Positions 56,595 to 64,000 of a DNA stretch of 64,000 nucleotides are shown here, in pieces (the stretch's first letter is position 1; every line of letters begins with the position of its first letter). Below the pieces are notes generated by a model that was given only the letters and a program-made list of their open reading frames with translations, was not told where the DNA came from and did no database searches. Source of the DNA: an uncultured Granulosicoccus sp. (GTDB taxonomy: Bacteria > Pseudomonadota > Gammaproteobacteria > Granulosicoccales > Granulosicoccaceae); the NCBI GenBank assembly GCA_947499955.1, contig CANMQI010000024.1, forward strand, positions 1 to 64,000. The letters are read 5' to 3'. A program made the position numbers and the translations under genes.

Positions 56595-57185
56595 TCAGGG
56601 AACGAGGACGACATCTCCACTTTGCAGGATTATATTCTGTTCCAGGCTGCGACCGCGCGATACATCGCGAAAGTCGAATTCATAGGTCACTTCACGACCG
56701 TCCTGACGACGCAGCACCTGGATATTGCGGTTGCTGGCATAAGGCGTGAAACCACCCGCCAGAGTCAGTGCCTGTACGACATCGACGTAGCGGCCCAGTG
56801 TGAACTGACCAGGCGACTCGACTTCACCCAGTACGAAGACGGTATATCCGGAAATCTTGTCGACCGAGACCGTGACCTCGGCATCGGGTACGTAGCGCTG
56901 CAGGCGCGAACGGATTTCGTCCTGAACTTCCAGAGGCGTACGACCGGAGACCTGTATGTCACCCGCCAGCGGAAACGAGACGCCGCCATCGGGCCGGACG
57001 AGGACCTTGCGATCAAGGTCCTCTTCCTTCCAGACGGAGATGTGCAGAACGTCTTCAGGACCGATTCGATATTCCAGACCATCACCGACCTGGGCGTTGA
57101 CCAGTGTCGGTAATGCCAGCAGCAGAGACAGCAGCGCACCGGCGAGCAGGGACAAACGGGACTTCATGGAAGGCATGGTGGGCAT
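56595..57185 (-). CDS. Polysaccharide export protein (Wza/SLBB family)
   Basis: The start at 57185 is supported by AGGAG 9 nt upstream. The 196-residue protein has a Sec signal (SLLAGALLSLLLALPTLVNA), the polysaccharide export domain (YRIGPEDVLHISVWKEEDLD, VRPDGGVSFPLAGDIQ) and one SLBB domain (VFVLGEVESPGQFTLGRYVD). It lacks a lipobox Cys and is much shorter than Wza, like exosortase-associated exporters. No polymerase or glycosyltransferase genes are adjacent, so it is an orphan export pair. Confidence 0.92.
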   Translation of the reverse strand: MPTMPSMKSRLSLLAGALLSLLLALPTLVNAQVGDGLEYRIGPEDVLHISVWKEEDLDRKVLVRPDGGVSFPLAGDIQVSGRTPLEVQDEIRSRLQRYVPDAEVTVSVDKISGYTVFVLGEVESPGQFTLGRYVDVVQALTLAGGFTPYASNRNIQVLRRQDGREVTYEFDFRDVSRGRSLEQNIILQSGDVVLVP

Positions 57186-57305
57186 TGCGAGGAGCTCCTG
57201 AGAGTTGACAGGCACCGTGGGCCACCAGGCCCACTCATCTGTCTGAGATTCAATGCCGAGCAGTATAGCCGATCAATCAGAACTGCAAGTGAGAGCGGTG
57301 GCACC

Positions 57306-59135
57306 TTACTGCATGATCTTTGTGGCCGTACCGATGACCTCATCACGCAAAGTCATGTTGTCGTACATGGTCCGGAACATGTCGATCTGATCGACCCGAT
57401 CGCCCTGAGTCCACAATTTCTGCAGATGACCATAGCTGAGCGGCTGATAGCGTAGCTCGGCATAGACAGTGAATACCTCGTTGGTGCCGACGGGTACGCG
57501 ATAGCCCACGGTATCCTCGCCATTGTTGAAATTTCCGTCCGTCAATGCCCCGCCGAAGACACCAAAGGTGTCCAGCAGATTGTCATTGTTCAGGATCGCC
57601 CCCTTGTCCATACCAGACGGTGTCAGACGGTTGTCCTTCAGATAAAAGCTGCTGGCAAGCAGTGAATGCGTGCGCTCGCCATCGGAATTGCCTGTAATGG
57701 CCTGGTAGACCTGAACCTGTGTCTCCGAGGTAATCAGCTCATGATGCGGCTCCCAGGTTGACGAATTCACATCCTCGGCAACACCCACGATACTGCCATC
57801 GGGACGGATGCGACCACTCTCGAAAACCACCTGCTCACTGCTGTCCAGCACTTGTACATGCAGATAGACACGCCGCGAATGATAGCCCGTGGGCAGTCGA
57901 TGTCCTGCCAGGTTCCTGACCTTCACATCGAAGCTCAATTGGCCATCAATGACACCGCTGCCGCTGATTGTCAACTCGGCCGAAGTTTTCAGAAATTCAC
58001 GATTACGCAGGATGGATTCGTCGAAATCCAGTCCCGGCTTGATGCCCAGCTCATCACTGTTGTCCCTCAGCATGGTCTGCATCACCGTATTGGCACCCAG
58101 AAAGGTGTGCTCGGAGAAGTCCGGCCGCGTGCCCGGCGCTCCCTGCCCGATGATCACTTCCTGCTCCAGCTTCGGCATGTGGCAACTCTGGCAAGTGGCT
58201 TCCTGTGGTCCGCCGGTTGCAAAATCACTGTTCTGCCATTCGGTGAAAATGGCCTGCTCGGCGAACAGCACATCATCCAGCGGCACACCGTCCTGCGTGA
58301 TGGCATGCACGTTCAGGTTATGACAGGTTGCACAGCTCTCGGACGTACTGATGTGCAAACCCTGCTGGGCCAGATACCCTGCCTGCTGGCGCATGTAGCT
58401 GACCTCGGGATCGGCATACTGACCATAGGCCGGTCGATCCTTCTCGTCCCCGGTAGGCGAACCGAGAATCGTGTAACCGCCCGACATGCTCTCTTCGGTT
58501 CCCAGGTTGGTGCCGTCCATCTGATGGCACAGCGAGCAACTGATCCCATCCATGGCATGGTTGAACACGTCATTGGTTTCATCCATGGAATACAAGCCCG
58601 GGTTGATCACCGTATCACCGGCCTCCGACAGCTGATCGAACAGGCGCAGATCCAGTCCTTCCTTTTCCGTCATGTCATAGGCCAGAGGCGCATGGCAGAC
58701 AATGCACTCGTCGTTGATTTCTTCTTCCAGATGCGGAAAATTGTCCAGCTCGGAGGCCACGACGGCATGCCAGTAAGGGTCGCGGGTCGCATTGGCCATC
58801 ATGCTGGTCTCCCAGGCAGTGCCGATCGACACATTGCGGGTAACACCGGGCACCGGCGTCTGGATTTCCATTTCAGGATCGGTATGACACGACGCACAGG
58901 AATCGCTACCCGAGTGATGCTCGCCTTCAAAGCTGGCATCGGAACGGGCCAGTGACGGCAGAGTCCCTCTGGGCTCCGGCACCACATCCTTGTCGATGAT
59001 GACGATATCGCCGCCGTCATCGCCACTACCACTGTCGCTGTCCCCGCCGCTACCGCCGCAGGCACTGAGCAAGCTCACGAGTAGCAGCGCCATGGTGTTT
59101 TGCCAGGTTTTCGACACGGTTTTTTCGATATCCAT
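57306..59135 (-). CDS. Pentaheme c-type cytochrome lipoprotein
   Basis: The start at 59135 has AAGAG 6 nt upstream. The 609-residue protein has a lipobox LSAC (Cys26), a Gly/Asp linker, five CxxCH heme sites (CASCH at 80-84, CIVCH, CSLCH, CATCH, CQSCH) and a C-terminal beta-rich region without hemes (from about 390). This fits a periplasm-facing or surface electron carrier, or a cytochrome c554-like reductase. The partner reductase is not in the window. It lies 137 bp downstream of the propeller gene on the same strand. Confidence 0.9.
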   Translation of the reverse strand: MDIEKTVSKTWQNTMALLLVSLLSACGGSGGDSDSGSGDDGGDIVIIDKDVVPEPRGTLPSLARSDASFEGEHHSGSDSCASCHTDPEMEIQTPVPGVTRNVSIGTAWETSMMANATRDPYWHAVVASELDNFPHLEEEINDECIVCHAPLAYDMTEKEGLDLRLFDQLSEAGDTVINPGLYSMDETNDVFNHAMDGISCSLCHQMDGTNLGTEESMSGGYTILGSPTGDEKDRPAYGQYADPEVSYMRQQAGYLAQQGLHISTSESCATCHNLNVHAITQDGVPLDDVLFAEQAIFTEWQNSDFATGGPQEATCQSCHMPKLEQEVIIGQGAPGTRPDFSEHTFLGANTVMQTMLRDNSDELGIKPGLDFDESILRNREFLKTSAELTISGSGVIDGQLSFDVKVRNLAGHRLPTGYHSRRVYLHVQVLDSSEQVVFESGRIRPDGSIVGVAEDVNSSTWEPHHELITSETQVQVYQAITGNSDGERTHSLLASSFYLKDNRLTPSGMDKGAILNNDNLLDTFGVFGGALTDGNFNNGEDTVGYRVPVGTNEVFTVYAELRYQPLSYGHLQKLWTQGDRVDQIDMFRTMYDNMTLRDEVIGTATKIMQ

Positions 59136-59272
59136 AAATAACTCTTGATGACAATCACGACTCCGACACGTGCATGGCCGGAGCATCCAGGGAGAACAAC
59201 CCTGCTATGCGCAAGGCTTCTGCTTGTTTACAGGCCCTGTTAGCGGCAAAGGCTGCACGGGTATTGAATGAC

Positions 59273-61432
59273 TCAATAGTCGCTGGGTTCGAGAATTCGA
59301 ATGCTCTTGTCAATGTTGTCCACGATCCAGATGGTGCCGGGAAAGACGTCATCATCCCCCTGCGTGGTCAAGTCCAGCGGGGTCGTACCCACGTCCTGTT
59401 TCAACACGGACTTGGAAGTGATCGCCGTACCGTTGTCATTGAGCTGTACCCGGTATATCTGTTTGCCGAAGGCCGCTGCAATCAGATCACCCTTCATGGC
59501 CCGGCCAAAGTTGGTGGCCGTGTATTCATCCAGACCATTCGTGGAGGGATTGTTGGTTACCAGCGAACCGTCGGTCTGACCCGGAATCTTGTAATTGCAT
59601 TCCTGCGGGTTTGCCGCCCCTTCAATGGGCGATTGACCACCGAACTTGTTGTCCTTGTTGCCCCGGGTCGGATTGGGGTGACCGCCGTAATAACCGCTCT
59701 TGATCAGGTGCAATCCATCTTCGTACTTGGCGCCATCATTGGATATTGCATTCGAGCAATTGTTCGGAGGTGTGCCGCCCCAGCCGGTATTCGGACCGTT
59801 GTCCCAGGTATAGAACTGTCCGGATTCGGTGTAGACGATATCGTAGGCATTGCGAAAACCCGGGGCGAAGATCTGCACCGGACCGTTCTGCTCCAGGATG
59901 GCCTGGTTCAGACCATCATGGCCGCCGAAAGGGTCATGCTGATCAGCCGGCCCATCGAGCGTGGGCAGATCATAAGTGCCGTTACCGATGGCCCCCAGAT
60001 CGATGACCAGGATGGCACCCGAGAGCGCATATTCGGACAGCTCTGCAAAGTTGTTCGACGGTGCCCCCATATTGGTATGACCGCCGACGCTCAGGTACAG
60101 CTTGTTGCCAACCTTGATCAGACCATTGGGACCATGATTCTCCTCCGAACGTGACAAGCCGCGCACCAGGTCCTGTTTCACCCAGTTGTTCCCGCTCTTG
60201 GTGAGCTTGTGCACCATGCCGGAGTTGGTATCCAGATTGGCGTCGTTACCGGAGGGACCAGCGGCCTGCCGCGGGTCGCTCGAAGAGACGTAGATCACGG
60301 GCGCCGCCGCCGTACCTTCGACATACAGCCCCGTCATGGTACGAGTATTCTGGTTGTTGTTGAGGCTACCGTCATCGTCATGATTGGGTACGTTCTTGAC
60401 CAGATTGATCGTCTCCAGCAGGGTGCCGGTGTAGTTGTTCTTGCCATTGCGCGTGATGTTGAACACATGGATACCCCCGGTCATTTCACCCACATAGAGC
60501 TTCCCACCTGGCCCGAACTGCAAGGTCGTCCCTCTTGTGATCAGCTGACCGGTATTGAGCGTACTCATCGAGAAATTCACCGGAATCGATTGCGGTGTGA
60601 TGACGGTTCCTTCCAGAGCCAGCTCCAGAGCACCGTTGTTGCCATCATGAAAGATCTCGACCTGAGCCGATTTGAATCCCACGACATCGGTATCCAGATC
60701 TATCTTCACGTCCAGATTCTCACCGGGGCTGAGCGTGACCGGTGAAAAATCGATGGTGAAGGCATCCGCATTGGTACCAGTGAGTTGCATGGCAGACACA
60801 TTGATATCCGGCCCCCCCTCATCGCCGTCATTGCTGAGAATGATGTTCTTCTGCGGATCGGTATCCTGCAGGGCCTCACCAAAATCGAGTTTCTTGTCCG
60901 ACTGCCCCAGATCCGAGGTCAAGGGGTAACGCGCGGTACCGGTGAACAGCACGACATAGGGAGAGGTCGCGCCCTTGATGTTGAGACGCAGACCGGCGGA
61001 TTTCTCACCCGGCGTCAACGGTGTGAAAGTGACAGACACCTGCACTGATTCCCCGGGATTGAGCGTCTGGTAACCACTGAAGTTGGCGGAGAATTCGCTG
61101 GCGCTCTTGCCGAACAGCGTCGCCTCCTCGATCTCGATGGCAGATGAATTGTCGCCACCCAGATGATTGAACACAAAGCTCTTGGTCTGCGACATACCGA
61201 CATCGACCAGACCCGCCTCCACCTGGCCGGGTGAAATCGACAGATTGTCGATTCGACTGACCGTGGCCGTGCCCGACAGCGGCACCGTAATGCGCCCACT
61301 TCCATCACCTTCCACCACAGGATCAGCAGCATCCCCCGTATCCTGAGCCCAGCAGACACCCATAGACGCAAGCAACAGCACAATGCTCGCCAACGGCGCG
61401 CTACCGCGCCTGACCAGGAACTTGTTCGCCAT
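59273..61432 (-). CDS. Secreted protein: Hydin-like Ig domains plus glucose/sorbosone-dehydrogenase-like propeller
   Basis: The 719-residue protein has a signal peptide ending near WAQ (residue 30). Two choice-of-anchor-D/ASPM-Hydin-type beta domains follow (SGYQTLNPGESVQVSVTFTP near 120; SPVTLSPGENLDVKIDLDT near 235). The C-terminal 420 residues resemble a six-bladed GSDH propeller (QFGPGGKLYVGEMTGGIHVF, GPNGLIKVGNKLYLSVGGH, FAPGFRNAYDIVYTESGQFY). Such enzymes use PQQ in the periplasm; PQQ use is inferred, not visible. One TGGGTGTC motif lies in the signal peptide (61355). Confidence 0.85.
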   Translation of the reverse strand: MANKFLVRRGSAPLASIVLLLASMGVCWAQDTGDAADPVVEGDGSGRITVPLSGTATVSRIDNLSISPGQVEAGLVDVGMSQTKSFVFNHLGGDNSSAIEIEEATLFGKSASEFSANFSGYQTLNPGESVQVSVTFTPLTPGEKSAGLRLNIKGATSPYVVLFTGTARYPLTSDLGQSDKKLDFGEALQDTDPQKNIILSNDGDEGGPDINVSAMQLTGTNADAFTIDFSPVTLSPGENLDVKIDLDTDVVGFKSAQVEIFHDGNNGALELALEGTVITPQSIPVNFSMSTLNTGQLITRGTTLQFGPGGKLYVGEMTGGIHVFNITRNGKNNYTGTLLETINLVKNVPNHDDDGSLNNNQNTRTMTGLYVEGTAAAPVIYVSSSDPRQAAGPSGNDANLDTNSGMVHKLTKSGNNWVKQDLVRGLSRSEENHGPNGLIKVGNKLYLSVGGHTNMGAPSNNFAELSEYALSGAILVIDLGAIGNGTYDLPTLDGPADQHDPFGGHDGLNQAILEQNGPVQIFAPGFRNAYDIVYTESGQFYTWDNGPNTGWGGTPPNNCSNAISNDGAKYEDGLHLIKSGYYGGHPNPTRGNKDNKFGGQSPIEGAANPQECNYKIPGQTDGSLVTNNPSTNGLDEYTATNFGRAMKGDLIAAAFGKQIYRVQLNDNGTAITSKSVLKQDVGTTPLDLTTQGDDDVFPGTIWIVDNIDKSIRILEPSDY

Positions 61433-61619
61433 CTGTATTTATCTCTTACTCGATTTCACGACTGCGTCTGACGCAGCTTTCATGTCCGAAGAACCTGCAA
61501 TATTCGTGACAAGATCGATAACCTCCTTGTGCAGTGGCCTCAAAACGTCCGATTGTCCCTGCCTTGTTCGTCGCAATCGGCCATAATCGGCCGCCATGCC
61601 TGTCAGTCCTTCATCGCCC

Positions 61620-62105
61620 ATGCGCCATTATTCCGCCCTGTTTGCCGCCTGCCTGTTACTGCCTGTCTGCCTGGGCAGCGCTCTGGCCGATACTGCGCTG
61701 GATGCCGGCCCTCTGGATCGACCTCTGTCGGTTGATGGAGAGTCCGGAGGAGCCACCACGTCACTCAGCCCATCGAGCCAATCCGTCGACAACCCGATTC
61801 ACACGCAGGAAGAATTGCGCGTGGCCGTGGTCGAAGAGCAGGAAACACTGGAGAAGCTGCCGCGCAAGGAGCTGGAGACCAAGGCGGAACAGGGAGAACG
61901 AGCCGCTCAGGTTGTGCTGGGAGCCGACTATGCCCGTGAAGCCATGCAGTTGTCGTTTGCCCCCGCCGCCGCCAATGATGCGCTGAGCGATGCGGCTCGC
62001 TGGTACTCGCTGGCAGCCAGTCGCGGCTTTCCAGGGGCCCCGTCACTCGATCAGGCAGGCATGCGCTTCTTCCCGATCCGAATCCAGCGCGACCCGGCTC
62101 CCTGA
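61620..62105 (+). CDS. Small exported protein with Sel1-like end
   Basis: The protein has 161 residues from the ATG at 61620 (MRHYSALFAACLLLPVCLGS signal peptide, cleaved near ALA). The C-terminal segment DAARWYSLAASRGFPGAPSL resembles one Sel1/TPR-like repeat. An ATG at 61596 is an alternative start. It converges on the TPR protein gene with 10 bp between the stops. The function is unknown. Confidence 0.65.
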   Translation: MRHYSALFAACLLLPVCLGSALADTALDAGPLDRPLSVDGESGGATTSLSPSSQSVDNPIHTQEELRVAVVEEQETLEKLPRKELETKAEQGERAAQVVLGADYAREAMQLSFAPAAANDALSDAARWYSLAASRGFPGAPSLDQAGMRFFPIRIQRDPAP

Positions 62106-62115
62106 TCCTGAACAA

Positions 62116-63453
62116 TCAACCATTCAGATGTTGATACACCTCCTGTAACCGCTGCTGCAGAATCGGACTATCCGGTTCCCATTGACGCCGGTGTTCCAGC
62201 GTCTTGCGCGCAGCACGCCAGTCCCCGGCACGCAATCTGGCGTCCAGCAACACCTGTTCGAACAGATCTCGCTGCGCATGACTGCCCCCGATTCGCCACA
62301 ACTCGTGACGCACGGACGCCAGCTCCTGCGCTGCCCGGTCATGCTCGCCACGCGCATGCGCCACCATGCCCTCGGCTGCCGGTATGGCGACATCACGCCA
62401 CAGTTCGCGATCCTGTGCCACCACTGGCATCTCTGCCTGTGCTCGGACAAGGTTCAGCAATTCCTCGGTCAACGGCGAACCGGCCCTGGCCAGCCCGTAC
62501 AGATACTGCAGGCTCAGAAAAGGCTGAATGACATCACCCTGTCGCGTTTCCAGAAACGGCAGAAGTTGCTGCCAACGATCCCCCACGTCCACCGCCGCCA
62601 GCTCCAGCCGTGCCAGCAGCGACACCGCACCGATCTGATCCTGACTGTAATCCGGCTGCACCCCCCAACACCGCTCGTCATGTATCTGTAGAGCCGTATC
62701 GAGCTCACCGCGCGCAATCTCGAACAGGGCGACATGCCACCAGTTATGGGTGAACATGAACGAATTGAGCCCCTCCCAGCTGGGTGAACTGGCGCTGAGT
62801 AACGCCAACCCTTCCCGCGAAGTACCGCGTCCCAGATGCACATGCGCCAGTGCGTGATGCGCCCAGGGCTCGTGTGGGTCGATAGCGAGCGCCCGATGAG
62901 CAGCCAGTTCAGCCTCGCCAATATGGTGAGATTGCTCATGACCGAAGGCCACCATGCTGTGCATCGCTGCCAGATGAGCATTATGAGGCTCCGCCGCCAG
63001 GGCAAGCCGCAGCATCAGTGCCGCGTTTCCGGCATTGAAGGCGTGGTACTGCACCACCTTGAGCAGAGGCAAGTCGCGTGGATACTCGCTGCACAGCTGC
63101 GTGCCGATAGCCAGCACCTGCTGATGATCGTAGCGCTGCCAGGCCTGCAGCAAAGCCAGCATGCCTCGTTCGCGATCGTTCAAGCCACCGGCGCGCTCGG
63201 CACGCAGTGCATAGGGAATCGATTTTTCCGGCGCTTCAGGACGCTCCAGAAACATCCACAGCATGCCGGCATAGATATTGGCCAACGCGCTGTCAGGATG
63301 GTTATCGGCCGTTTCCAGCACGTTCACGGCCCGCGTCTGATACGACACGAAGCCTTCGGCGAAGTCGTTGATACCGGGCAAGGCTACCGCAGAGCTGGTG
63401 GTCGTCGAGCCGAAACTGTCCGTGACACCGCCCGACCTTGTGTTGTTGTTCAT
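62116..63453 (-). CDS. Tetratricopeptide-repeat protein
   Basis: The start at 63453 has GGGA 6-7 nt upstream. The 445-residue, largely helical protein has TPR-like pairs throughout (YHAFNAGNAALMLRLALAAE, LAAHRALAIDPHEPWAHHAL, ELDTALQIHDERCWGVQPDY). It resembles TPR proteins annotated near hydrolases and has no signal peptide. It is divergent from the alpha/beta hydrolase at 63517 with only about 63 bp between the starts. Confidence 0.78.
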   Translation of the reverse strand: MNNNTRSGGVTDSFGSTTTSSAVALPGINDFAEGFVSYQTRAVNVLETADNHPDSALANIYAGMLWMFLERPEAPEKSIPYALRAERAGGLNDRERGMLALLQAWQRYDHQQVLAIGTQLCSEYPRDLPLLKVVQYHAFNAGNAALMLRLALAAEPHNAHLAAMHSMVAFGHEQSHHIGEAELAAHRALAIDPHEPWAHHALAHVHLGRGTSREGLALLSASSPSWEGLNSFMFTHNWWHVALFEIARGELDTALQIHDERCWGVQPDYSQDQIGAVSLLARLELAAVDVGDRWQQLLPFLETRQGDVIQPFLSLQYLYGLARAGSPLTEELLNLVRAQAEMPVVAQDRELWRDVAIPAAEGMVAHARGEHDRAAQELASVRHELWRIGGSHAQRDLFEQVLLDARLRAGDWRAARKTLEHRRQWEPDSPILQQRLQEVYQHLNG

Positions 63454-63516
63454 GAACATTCCCGTTCTGCGTTGTCTGTCATCATAGTGCCTTCATCAGA
63501 GCCCTTCTGCCCACTC

Positions 63517-64000
63517 ATGCCACTTCTCGATATCAATGGTATTTCACTGCACCTCGAGCATCACCCGGCCGCACCCTCAGCAGCGAATGGGCGAGCGCCA
63601 CTGCTGATGCTGGCTGGCATGGCCAGTGACAGTGCCAGCTGGCAGCCTTTGATAGACACTCTGAGACAACAGCAGACGCTGTTGATTCCGGACAATCGCT
63701 GCACCGGTCGGACCCGCCCGAACCCCGTCTCCTGCAGTCGGGAGGCGATGCTCGACGATATCCTGGCCATGCTGGATGAACTGGGCATTGACAAGGTCAA
63801 TGTGCTGGGGCATTCCATGGGAGGCATGCTCGGCTGGGCACTGGCCTGTCGGGCTCCAGAGCGTGTCTCACAGCTGATCAGTGCCGCTGCCCTGCCACAC
63901 GTCCTCCCGGCGCGCATTGCGCTGTTCCGATCACTGCTGGCGCTGCGCTCCGAGACCAACGAATCACACTGGTTCAGCCTGCTGTATCAATTCCTGTTCA
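63517..64000 (+). CDS. Alpha/beta hydrolase (3' end outside window)
   Basis: An open frame begins ATG CCA CTT CTC at 63517 and runs to the window end without a stop (about 161 codons). It has the oxyanion-region MLAGMASDSASW, LIPDNRCTGRTR, and the nucleophile elbow GHSMGGMLGW with Ser at about residue 99. It is an enol-lactonase, esterase or haloperoxidase-like fold. The acid and His of the triad lie beyond the window. The substrate cannot be told. Confidence 0.88.
   Translation, partial: MPLLDINGISLHLEHHPAAPSAANGRAPLLMLAGMASDSASWQPLIDTLRQQQTLLIPDNRCTGRTRPNPVSCSREAMLDDILAMLDELGIDKVNVLGHSMGGMLGWALACRAPERVSQLISAAALPHVLPARIALFRSLLALRSETNESHWFSLLYQFLF

Noticed and set aside
1-64000. tRNA, rRNA, insertion sequences, prophage, integrase or riboswitch
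   Set aside because: None could be supported by reading; no transposase- or integrase-like protein and no cloverleaf-like stretch were recognised.

Overview
The window is a densely coded, roughly 57-60% GC stretch of a free-living Gammaproteobacterium. It carries complete YejABEF and YnjBCD/YnjF loci, an AddAB-type helicase-nuclease pair, RNase T, ArfB, a CGFS glutaredoxin, ArgD-ArgF and a TfpX/TfpZ-like pilin accessory protein. The TRAP transporter, RND pump, exopolysaccharide export pair and multiheme cytochrome fit an aquatic or marine heterotroph; a Granulosicoccus-like lineage is possible but is only an impression. No rRNA, tRNA, phage, insertion sequence, integrase or CRISPR/cas locus was seen.

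Layout. 0-5 kb: the 3' part of a TerB/J-like membrane protein, a small partner, an exported protein and a membrane coiled-coil protein. 5-11.6 kb (minus strand): PLP dehydratase, a Tat-exported TRAP binding protein, DctQ, DctM, an amidase and a small membrane protein, looking like one import-and-catabolism unit. 11.6-16.9 kb: an array of a short repeated motif, an RND adaptor and pump, and a lipoprotein. 17-27.6 kb: a ynjBCD-ynjF operon divergent from yejABEF. 27.8-32 kb: a DUF302 lipoprotein, a desaturase with its Rieske ferredoxin, and a B12/radical-SAM protein. 32-44 kb (minus strand): a near-continuous run addB-addA-tpm-(28-aa ORF)-xpaC-telA-SPFH-zinc ribbon, joining DNA-break repair to a tellurite-resistance-type module. 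44-54 kb: galE, a kinase with a cNMP-like domain, a membrane protein, rnt, arfB, grxD, a superoxide dismutase, argD-argF and a patatin. 54-64 kb: a pilin accessory protein, an outer-membrane barrel plus Wza-like exporter, a pentaheme lipoprotein, a secreted beta-propeller protein, a TPR protein and an alpha/beta hydrolase cut by the window end.

The most striking signal is not a gene. The octamer TGGGTGTC (either strand) occurs at 21 places by eye, against about 2 expected for this size and composition, and 15 copies extend to TGGGTGTCTG. Six form a near-regular array at 11.6-11.8 kb. Eight lie within 661 bp of addA, in both orientations and in more than one reading frame. The rest mostly sit where a protein should tolerate them: linkers, a signal peptide and membrane segments. 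This behaves like a DNA-level signal such as an uptake sequence or protein-binding site, rather than a peptide motif.

The window is also rich in short tandem repeats with unrelated units (5, 7, 9, 11 and 12 bp), several of them next to or inside genes for exported or membrane proteins.
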